Positions 41,301 through 53,300 of a DNA stretch of 64,000 bases are shown piece after piece (position 1 is the stretch's first letter; each line of letters opens with the position of its first letter). Source of the stretch: Epiperipatus broadwayi (taxonomy: Eukaryota; Onychophora; Udeonychophora; Euonychophora; Peripatidae); contig JAQFVV010000042.1 in assembly GCA_028023455.1 (NCBI GenBank), forward strand, positions 5,787,922 to 5,851,921, written 5' to 3'. A program made the position numbers and the translations under genes. The notes under the pieces are model-generated. The model ran no database searches, was not told where the DNA came from, and saw nothing but the letters and a program-made list of their open reading frames with translations.

Positions 41301-44300
41301 GCTGGAATGATTTGGAGATTTTTTTAAAATAAATATATATTTCATTTGGATAACAGTTTTATTTCAAAATCTAAATAGGCATCTTTTGTGAAACAAGTAG
41401 CCATTACCATAATAAATATCACTGTTGCTTTGGTAGTGCAATCTATTGAATTCCTGAAACAAATTTTTTTTTGTTTTGAATTGCACTGTAATCAATCTAA
41501 TATACATTTATATTAGATTCAGATAAAATAAATATTTTACACCATTTTTACAAAATTATTCATTTGATGCTATTAATATACAAAGTTGTATGTTAGGATA
41601 CAGGTGCTCTACTCAAACATATATATATATGTATTGTGAAGAAAATGAGGGAATGGTAATTATGAAAGTTAAGAATGTGAAACATTAGGATTTCCTCACT
41701 CAAATTATCTTTGACTGTTAGTTAACTTACATTTCATGATTATAAGATATTGTTCAATTTTTTTATTTTGATAAATTATGATTATTAATAAAGATATAAA
41801 ATAAGAACATAGTGCAATATATAACATAGCAACAGCGACATTAAATCTTCCTACAGGGATTATTATTCTGAATAAAATTTTACAATGCTATAACACAAAT
41901 TTAACATACTTCAAATCTAATTAAAGTAAGAAAAACAAAAGAAAATCTGTTCATAATTTCATACGAACCAAAATTATTGAGAAGTGATGATAATATAAGA
42001 TAGGTAAACAAAAAATTTAAATAAAACTGCCAATAAACAATACATTAGTCTTCTAGAAAGAACTATTAATTTTTCCTCTTCCTTAAGATATTACAAAGAC
42101 ATTTATTCCATATGGTTTTTATTTTATTCTCATGCATTCTGGTATTAAATATTATTCTAAATTCTAGTCCTTGTTTGTTAATATAATATTTTGATCCTAT
42201 GTTTGGAGATGTACACAATATTAAAATTATAATTTTAATACTGTAGATTGCAAAAAAAAAAAATGTACACATTTCTGTGAAAAATTCATTTAATGGTTCT
42301 CAGTTCCTTTTAATAACTACTTTAACACTTATCAAAAAAAAAGAAAAAATTACCTTTTAGTATAAAACAATGAATATTATTTTTTACAACAATTCTTCAG
42401 TTAGCCAAAACTTATCTTTAAATTTATGAACTTGTTTTTTAATCTAGCCTTGCTGAATCTACTGAATAAACTTGTATTAATTAGATGAAATGCTGACATT
42501 TTAAAAAAGACTGAATTAATATCTTTTAATGCAAAATAATATTAACACATAATGATAATTAAAAAAATTTCATAATACATATTATATTAAAATATATATA
42601 TGGTAAAATGACACAGAAATCTTGGTAAATGACTGAATCCACCCTCTAAAACCTTGTACAATTGCAAACTCACCTGTGACTTCACTTCTGTTACTCATCT
42701 TCAATTTATAATCATCAAATTTTTTTGCCAACATTAATACATTCTCTTTACTTCTACTATCACATTTTAATAAAATCTGTACTATTATTTGCACTATCCT
42801 ATTTTCACAATCTCACCATCAAAGCCTAAATAAATAAAAAAAAATGTCCCTCATTCTTTTTACTTTTATGTTTCTCCTACTCACCATACAATTTTCCCAT
42901 ACTATTTTAAATATTCTAATTTATAAATGTTAAATATTCTCTCTTCTATCTTTACATAAATACATCAGTAATCCAAATTCATATCCTATTTTCATCTTTT
43001 TTCTTGACATACAAAGTAACACTAATTTACCCCAAAGAACAATAAGCACTGTATCACATATTATTAAATATTTTATGCATTTTATTCATACTAACTGCAT
43101 CTGTAGTTTTGCTCACAGTAGTAGAATAAAAGAATATAATTCAATATAGAACTATTTGTAATAATACATGAGTTATCAACAGCAGTATTATGAAAAAAAT
43201 AATTTTTACAATCAGTTCTATTTGAACCCCAGACTTTCAAGTTCCCTTGTCTGGATTCATATCCCTTCTAATTACTAATGAATTTGATAACTTTTAGGAT
43301 TGTAGTTTAAATATATTTCTCATGTAATAAACTATTTTTTAAAAATGGCTACGAAATTAGAAAATTGTGATATTTAGCTGTATATGGTACAAACTAAATT
43401 TAATAAATTAAAAATATATTTACAAAATCAAATTTTACCTGAATTAAAAAAACCTATAATTCTCACAATTTCTATAGTAACCATTTCAATATGTAAGTCA
43501 TACACATTTTGCACCCATTTAAAAAATTTTCCAATGTCTATAAATGATTATGATTTTGAGGCATTTTTATATTGCAAATTACGAAGTTTTTAAAGCAATC
43601 CATAGCCTATGTTCTTTTCCCAACAAAAAAAATCTTGCAAGAGTTATCAAGATTGGTGCAATATGTGTTGAGCAACAAACAAACTCATTTATATAGTAAT
43701 AAGGAAGTAACTCTAAATTAATTTTTTACTTATATTAATTTTCCATAACTCTCTTCTTGTTTTTCCCTAACTAATATATCTACTCATCTTTTTCACTCTA
43801 ATAAAATATTCTGAAGAGCCTTAAAGGTAAAGGTAGAACAATTGAAAAATAAAAATACATTTGGGCACTGAATGAATCAAACAAGTTAGTTATTTAGAAA
43901 TCTGTAACTAGTGGATTTTTAATCCATCTTAAAACTGGAAAATATGTTATTCAGTTGCAATACTGATATTCTATCATACATGGTTTTAGAATCTTCCCAA
44001 AATAGCAATTTTATCAAATTAAGAATATTTTAGCAACATACTCTGCATCCTGTGTTTGGAATGCACTAATAAGATAGAGGAAATAAGAAAAATATTAAAT
44101 GTAAATAATAATTTATTAATTTTATTACATACTACATATAAACACATTATATATATATATGTAGTAATAGATAAAAATTTAATGATGAGTTTGTCCTTTT
44201 TTCCCCCTTCACTTAAATCTATTTTTAAAACTTAAATTCACATTTTGTATCAACTGATTTAGAGATAAATATACACTCCTTCAACTCTCTGTAACAATTA

Positions 44301-47300
44301 AAATAATAGACAAAATAGAATCACGCTGCTCATGCAATTAGATAATTTATAGACATGTTCTTAAATGCAACTTTTTTTTACCTTTATTTAACAAAAAACA
44401 CTTATTTATCATTGTTAATAAAGAAGAATATATAAATTAATATTAAAGTTTATCGGCTTAACGTTTTCTAGGATCCATGCCTCATATTCATAGCCTTCAT
44501 AAAATATTGAGAAGTAAAACTATATTTACCTTTATTGTAAAATAAAAAAGTCAAACTATTAAAAAATTGATTCAAGGTATAGTTATTTTATTCAATGTGA
44601 ATATTTTGCAATATATAGTGATTTTCAAGTGTGTATGATATAAATAAAGCAAAAAAATTGCAATTCGAGATTAAATACTTTCTTAAAATAAATGACAACA
44701 GAAAGACAAAAATGATAATCAAGCAATTTTATGTAGCAAACATACACTAAATTACAATTTATTTAGATAAACTAGTTTATGAAAAAGTTAAATTGATAAA
44801 AAAACAGGTCAGCTTAATTGTTATTGATCTTTAATTAAGCAAAAAATATAAATATAAAAATATTTTCAATTTTATAATAAATATTTATCATCAAAAGAAA
44901 TGTCAACATAAAAATAATAATAAAGATCATCAGATATTTGGTCACTTTGTGAAATTGCATATAAAAAGAGCACAACTTTCATTAAATATTTTCTCCTAGA
45001 ATGCAAAATTTCTTTGTAATCAACTAACTTTAACTAATGAATGTGAAAATTTCACTTTTTAATTTTTCTTTTACTTGCTACTGAGTTATATTTAATATTT
45101 TGCTATTAATAATCATTTAAAAACATCAAAACATGGGATTTTGAGCATTTTACATATTTTATCATTATAATTATATGAATGATTTAATTCAACTCTGTAA
45201 AATTTCTAAATTTGAAGATCAGGAATCATACTCTTCATCTTATTTTAATTTATTTATTACACTACGTCAGGGATGGCCAACCTTTAACTTGACGCGAGCC
45301 AGTTGAGAATTTAAAAAAATTTGGGGAGCCACAATTAATTATTGCATTTTTCATATTACATTTATAAACATAATTCACAAATTAAAAAAAAAAACCTGTG
45401 TAATATGTTAAAAAGAAAAAAATGTAAATACATTTTATTTATATTTATTTATTAAAAATTTGGTAACATACATATAAATTACAATTACAGGAAAAGTATA
45501 TTTTAATTATTTTATTTAATGTGAAACCTGACACTGTATATCGTTATCGTTTGTATTGTAAAAATGTTTATTTTTTAGTGTGTGCATGTGACGTCAAGCA
45601 ACATAAAATATTTTATCAATTTTTCTTGAAGAGTACAATGCGAGCCACAGTAAACGGTTGCGCGAGCCACATGCGACTCGCGAGCTACGGGTTGGGCATC
45701 CCTGCAATACGTTTATTATTTTTCTTAGCATATGTATTAAAGATTTGTTTAAATAATGTTTATTGAATGTAATCGATTCTATCACAAAAAAATAATAAAA
45801 GTCAATTTTGAAAATTTACAGGGCCATACCCAATGCTACTTCATTTATAAACTATCCAAGAACAAAAAATATATATATAAATAAATAAACTTTCAATTTC
45901 TAGTTCTCATTATAACTATTTGATGTACGATCCATGTGTTTGCAATTATAATATCACTATAGGATCATTTGGATTTCATTTATTCATCACTCTATTAGTT
46001 ACAAAAAGTGTGTGCATATATATATAATTTCAATGTCATACTAATTATATGATTAAAGTCCTTAAAGATGGTATTTTTTTTTTTTAAGTTACAGCATAAA
46101 AAAAGGGATAGTTTATTTAAAGTTTCTTTTGTTTAATTCATTTGTCTTTTTCTTAATTATTTCCTAAGCATTAATATATTGGGAAGGATTGGGGGATACT
46201 TATTTACTGAACAATAGTTGATGGGAAATTAGGCTGGCTTTTAAATTCATTTACGCCTAAAGAGAACTCTAAATTTTATCCTGATTTGAACTTCATTATA
46301 GAATCAGATATATTAATCACTATACCACAATGAAACACACAAATTGAACAATATAAAATAACTCACCATAAAGCAAATGATCCATCAGCTTCTCTTTTAA
46401 GAATTTTATCCCTGAGAAGTTCATAAAAACTCATTCGACAGCCAGTATAAACTAGAAGCATTAAAAAAGTAACTTATTTATAAGACTATTTAAGTTTCAT
46501 ATTAAGACAATGAAATAAAATAAGACCGAATTATAAAGTATATATAACAATGAAATGACAATAACAACTAAATTGTATTAAAAAAATTACTAATGGAAAC
46601 AAATTGGACAATAACAAAACACTCTTATAAAGTATTTATAAATAAATGTTAATGAAGTCATTGTAAGTTAAATGATATTCAAAAACCAAAGATGAAAAAT
46701 ACTACGGTTTTAACTCAAATGAACAGATCAAGATATTTTTCTTTTATTTTTCTTCAGGCAGGAATCAGTTCAGTAGTGTTTGTTCACCTATTCTTTATGA
46801 CTCACTAAATATGAGAATACTGATCAGATTTTTCCTTTAGTTTAGTATCCATAATAAAAAAAAATCAATATATATATAATCATAAAACTTATGCAATCAA
46901 AACTCACTATACGTATTGCCACACACAGCAAACTAGAGTAATCAAACAATGCCAGAAGGCTTGTGCATAAAATCCCTATCTAGTGCCTACTCATCCAATA
47001 TCCCCAGACTAGTTTCTGACTTGTAGCCTTCTGGCATCCATTGATTACTCTAGCTTGCTGTGTGTGGCAATACGTATAGTGAGTTTTGCCTGTTTTAACA
47101 ACAGTTATACACAAGGATAAGAAGTGGTGGTCATGTGATGTTTATTAACTTATGCAATTATTCAATGTGTATAACTTTGTTAAATATTTGTTAATCACCA
47201 CATCTGTATATTGTCTTTGAATACACTTTTAATTTGAAAATTAAAAATAAAATAAAAAATACATTAACTTTATAAAAAAAAAATTGAAATCGTAATAAAA

Positions 47301-50300
47301 AAAATTAAGTATCACCTTCATTTAAAAAACAATCATCTACTCAAAATTGTAAATTTTAAAATATTATTTGTAATTTAATAAGCAATTATGTATGAAATAA
47401 TAATGATTAGTTTTATACATTCAAATATCAGCCTTTTAAGCTAATTGTGCATACGCTTTGCGAGTGTTAATAATAAATGAATACTTTCTCACCAATACAA
47501 GATATAGTATTTACAATTGTAAACATACGCTATATAAAATAAATGCTTATTTACAAATGATTACTTTTATAATATATCTTAAGTTTGGCATTGGCCAGAA
47601 GATGATTAACTTCACATTTTGTTATGTACTTCTTTTAAATCTAGTCACAAGGAATGAGTGTTGATGATTAATACTAGTGATAACTTTTATTACTTATAAT
47701 GACTTTCAATGCTGATTGTTTTGCTCATTTTCTATGCTGAGTAAAAATAGTTCTTTGCAATGATAATTTTCTATCAGCTCTGCTATACTAATTGAGAATC
47801 ATTGCAAATGATAACTCAACTGATAGCACGATGATGATAAGTGTTCTGGTGGGCATTATATGATCACATAACTTGGAGATCAAATATAGTTCACACATGA
47901 GAAATAGCAACTGTTATTTATTATGCAAAATTATAAAATAACATTCAATTATGAAATATAAGACAAGAGTACATATAAAAGTTTGGTTAAATAATTGATT
48001 TATAGCCTATAAAATAATGAAGATGATGGTCATGTAAAAAGAGTTCATGTTCAAAATAGAGTAGGAAAAAAAAAATTTTTGGAAATGAAATTAAGTTTTT
48101 GATTCTTGGAATTTGTTTAGCTATACTTTCAATACTCTCGATGGATGAAGAATTTTGTCATTGGTTTTAGGATATAATATTGTCATGCAACACTATGCAG
48201 TTTCTATCTCATGCACTGCATCAATCCATTTTCAAGAAATTACATTTCTAAATGCTCTTTACATAGCCCTGTAGCATAAACTCCCCCCCCCCCTCCAGCT
48301 TTCAAGACAAAAAATCAAGGCATAATATTCAAATTTTATATTTATCAGCTTTTAAGTCTCAAAAATTCATTTACAAAAGAGTGAAGGAAAGAAGAAAAGT
48401 GAAAAAAAAAAAAAAAGGAATAAAACAAAAATATTATAGTGAATATGTTTAATAAATTATAAAGAAGGGTAATAAAAAATGCAAAAGAATAATTAATACA
48501 AAAATAGTTAATAAAAAAGAGAAAATTTATTAAATTTAATGGATAACAAATATATAGTGTATAGTAAAGAAATAATTAATGAAGTATATATGATAAAATG
48601 CAAACAATGTTTAGATAATGTGATTGAAGAATTTAAAATCTTATAAAAACAAGATTAAAACAATGTCAGATAATATATATATATATGAAGGACACAGGAC
48701 ACAAATTTACAGAAAGTTCAATAAAAATGATGTTACATACAGACAATATTAAAAAAAGTAAAATAAAAAAAGCAATACTAATAAAAAAGACAAAGTCAAA
48801 ATTTAATAGAGATTCTGGGATTAGGATGACATTACTATAAATATAGTTCTTAAAAAAGGTATATAGAGAAAAATATACATAGAGAAAATTATTTATAAAT
48901 GAATTACGGGTTGTAAAAAAATGGTTACATAGGAGTATAAAAAATATATTTATAGATATTACATATTAATGTAATAAAAATTTAGCATAATATTTACATA
49001 TAACACCATAAATAAATAAATAAAGTCTTTTATTTTTAAAAAAATTCAAGTAAAAGTGGGTAAATTAAAAGATTATAATATTTATAGTTTTTAGACAGTA
49101 AAAAAAGATAAATATAAAATATTATTAATAAAAGAAGAATGAATAAGAAAATAATAAATATTTATGATTTGAAAATTAAAAAGAATATTCTTAATAAATG
49201 AATTAAGGTTAACCTGAGAATTATATGAAAATAAAATAAGTATTTTATTAAGGTAGAACTAATAAAACTAAAATTTAAGTTTATAAGGAATAGAAGTAAT
49301 TAGAAAATTATTAAAAATAGTAAAAATGACTAATATATTTAAATTAATAGTTGTTCATGAATATGTTATAACGGTCAGGGATGAAGGTGAAGTTTCCAGT
49401 CTTACTGCATCTGCCGACAGAGCGCCATTAGGCTACTTTGAACCTAGAAAATTTATAAAGTCGACAGATACGTGCTGTTAAGACTGCAACCGCCAGCCCT
49501 TGCCACTAGCTCATGGAGTAGCAGAGTTTTAAACATTTATTAACTATATTTCTTTTAATAAACAATAATAAAAAAAACAATCACTGAGTATTAATACCAC
49601 AAAAAAGATTTTATTTACGTATATATATGTGACGACACAAACTTTAAAATTATTATATAAGAAAAATTATATTTTATGTTTCATTAGTTATTATTTTTTT
49701 TATTTGTTTCTTTTATTTTTAATCTTAGAAATGTTGAGTATAGATGAGCTACCCAGACCACGCACCTAAAAAAACTTTCAAACAATTGATTCCGGGCTAA
49801 AAATCCGCAGCCACACCAATACTCGCTTCCAGATATATATCAGCAACCAATGCAATATGAACATGTTAGCATAGAATCACGTCGATAGGAATGTGCGTCT
49901 GAACAGCGTAATATTATTGGAGAAGACATGGCCTTCGTCCTGCAGGAATGTGCACCTGTCAGGCGAAGGAAACATGCGTATAAAATAATAAAAAGAAATG
50001 CTACATATGAATGGGAGAGCGATCTTATCTTGCCGGCTTATCGTCCAAAATCCATAGAGCTGGAATGGGTCAATGGCGCAGGAAATATGTCTGCGTCCAT
50101 TTCAACGGTATGACTACCTCTTTGGGATCATGCATTCATTTGGACTCGTCGCCCTAGGTGCTAACACACTTCACATTACATTGATATAAACGTCCATATA
50201 TCTCTCCACCAGCATTGACACAACTACGAAACAAATAGTCCGAAATCAAAACCCTCTTTAAAAGTAACATATTTAAACTAGTCTAGCAGCTATCTACATT

Positions 50301-53300
50301 CAACTAACATTTAAATCATTTTATTAATTTAATTCAAAACAAAAATCTTTAGTTTAATTAAGGTTTTAAAATCATTTTTAAGATAACATTTATATTTTAA
50401 CTTATTTTTTTTTTACTGCAAATTTATATAACCTGCTTTTCTTTTTAAATTTAATAATGCACAAATAACGATGTGTTTCTATTTTTTAAATTTAAGTTTG
50501 CAATCGCAAACCCCTACCCTATTACAAACAGATATTAATTTAGCATGAATAAAAAAATACAATACATTTTTTTTTAAAGAGATTACGTTTAAGACTTTAA
50601 ATAAGAGTTTATAGAAATAAAGTTCAGGTTTACTTGAGAGAGAAAGTCTATTATTCATTTTAAAGATAGATAAAGTTCGAAGATTTTAAATTTAACAGTT
50701 TATATTTCATTTTATCTTTTATCAATTATACTTTCCTTTATCCGTGCTCATTCCCTTACGACGAAAACTTATGAAGACTTGTGATGATTTATGAAGATGC
50801 ATTTTACGATGTTTTCTGAAGATGGTACCAGTGGTTTGATCCTGGGATCCGTGGAGATGAAAACTGCCTTCGGCCGGCCGCACCGAAGGAAGCACGATGA
50901 AGCTAATTACATTTTTTTTTTTGTGACGGCGATAACTTTTAAAATTATTTTTACAGATGAATTCAAAACTTTAATTTTCTGATTCTCCAACTAACTAATT
51001 ATTGTTTTGGATTTCTTTTTATAGTCCTCAGGTACCTTATCTCTGGAATGCAGGATTCATCAAACATATTTCATGTCTGTATTCCATTGGTTTATGTCCA
51101 AGGTAAGATTTTGGGTTTTCCACTGAGGTCTGTGTCTATCTCTGGGCGGGAACTCTTATCTATTTTTGTAATCATTTGTTTAATTGTCATTTTGCCTTAA
51201 GGATCTGTTTGTAATTTTTATATTTGAAAATTAAAAAAAACCCTCACTATTATAAAAAAAAAGGTTTTTTATTATATATTTTATTTAAAGATTAGAATCT
51301 TTGCTTCGATTCTATAATTTATTTATTTTTTTAAAGCTTATTTTAATACTTAATCAATCTAACATATTAATAAATTAATATTCGTTATTTGTGCATTTTG
51401 ACAGTTTGTTTTTAATTCTGTATTAGATAAAAAAAGTTACTATTAAATTTGAATGTAACGCATATATATATATATATCCCGTTACAATGTATTTATACAA
51501 TCAGGAATATACATGTATAATTTATATTTATTTTATATTACCTGGATTAGTTTATTTGGGTTTGATTATATTTATTTCAGTTTTATTAAGTTTTATATTT
51601 TACGCTAATTTTCTAAGTTTTTTTAATTAATTTTATTGTTTACATTTTTTATGGTATTATTTATAGTTATATATTTTATTTTGTTCATTATATCATAGCT
51701 CTGAAGAAAACTGTAGGACAATTGAAATGTAAGATTGTATATGCATATATATTTTTTTGCTAAAAAATGTTCAAAGTAGAGTGAATAAAGGAAGTGGTGA
51801 ATTTGGTCATATATCCATGTATGCAAAATTAACATCGCAACTTTGATCATAAATAATAATTTTTTTTTAACATTTAGACATACTAGCTGAACAAGTTTAT
51901 ACAGAACAAACTTCAAAATTTTTAGTTGTTTGGTCAGAAAATGTAAACATTAAATGTGCTTAATAACACTTAAATTTTTAATAAATTTCCTAATCTTAGT
52001 AGGAATATTCTATTATAATAGGTTAATTAATTGAGATTGCGCGTTATGCAAAAAAGTGAAGCTTGTCTAACTTTTACAAAGTTATATGGCTTAGCGCTTT
52101 CGGAGACCTTGAGTCTCCATAATCATAGCCTACTTTTAACTGAAGTTTAGTTGTGGTTTATGTAAAATTTATGCAAATTTTATAATGACCATTTTCTGGA
52201 GATTGTAAAGCACGATTCTTTCAGGTTTATTGCATAATTATCATTTGCAATAAAACATGCCTCTTTGATTTTTCGTTTCACATCATTGCGTTCAATGCAC
52301 AGACCACAACTAAACTTCAGTTAAAAGTAGGCTATGATTATGGAGACTCAAGGGCTCCGAAAGCGCTAAGCCATATAACTTTGTAAGAGTTAGACAAGCT
52401 TCACTTTTTTGCGTAAAGCGCAATCTCAATTAATTACTAATCAAAGGTGAAGTAAAAACTATTATTTTATTATAATAGGTTCTAAATTTACATGGTATAT
52501 ACATCAGATTATATTTCAATAATCATTCAACATACTATGCTTTCTCTAGCAAATTCATAGTGATAAAAAAAAAACAGTAAAGCAATTATGATTATATACT
52601 ATATCTTCTACTAGAATTCAAGGAAAACTTTACAAGAAGATTGTGCCCAATATTTTTACGACTAATGATATAATTTTTTTTTTGGAATCAAAATATAAAA
52701 AATAATTTATGTACTCAAGGGAATTGATCTCTCAGTAATAAGAAAGAAAAATAAATCTGATTAAATAATAGTTTTATTTACCTATGTGTCGATATACTGC
52801 TGGAGTTACACCTTGCCATAATTTTTTAATACCTTCTTCTTTTACTAATAAAAAGAAAAAAAATAAAATAAAATAATTATTATAATTCAGATATCTAAAC
52901 TATATATTTTCCAGTTTTTGTAAAAATAGTATTAATACTTTGCTAATAAGTATTCAGTTGCTTTTAAATGTTTTATAATACAATAAAAATTTATTAATAA
53001 CAAAACAAAAAAAGCAAGCCTTCTCTCAGAAATATTTATTATGTAGTAAGTAATTAAATATATAAAACAAGAACAACAAATAATTAACATAAAATTAACT
53101 GATGTGGATTTATTAATTTATTTTAGCTCAATTTTTATTAACTAGAGATCTACAAAATTAAAAGATATCTCTATATAAGATTCAAAATATCCAAACAGTA
53201 TAGAAAACCAATGTATCTATTAAATCTGATATTTTAGGACTTTAAACTATTTGTTTTCACAATATTTCAAAATTAGGCTAGATCAATTTCTATACATGAT

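Noticed and set aside
45521-45785. Overlapping open frames on both strands
   Set aside because: They lie in and across the end of the hAT MITE with its inverted termini; the frames follow the palindromic GCGAGCC sequence, not a protein.
49928-50113. 61-codon open frame [19 protein letters not shown]...
   Set aside because: Looks protein-like in composition but sits inside the LTR-like element, has no recognised family, and is not evident in the second copy of the element.
51623-51916. 97-codon minus-strand open frame
   Set aside because: Composition follows AT-rich background (I, L, K, N, Y, F rich), and there is no splice or conserved motif.
52320-52400. GGAGACTCAAGG..CTCCGAAAGCGC in family E as a hammerhead
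   Set aside because: There is no CTGANGA box before the stem and no GUH after GAAA, so the core is missing.
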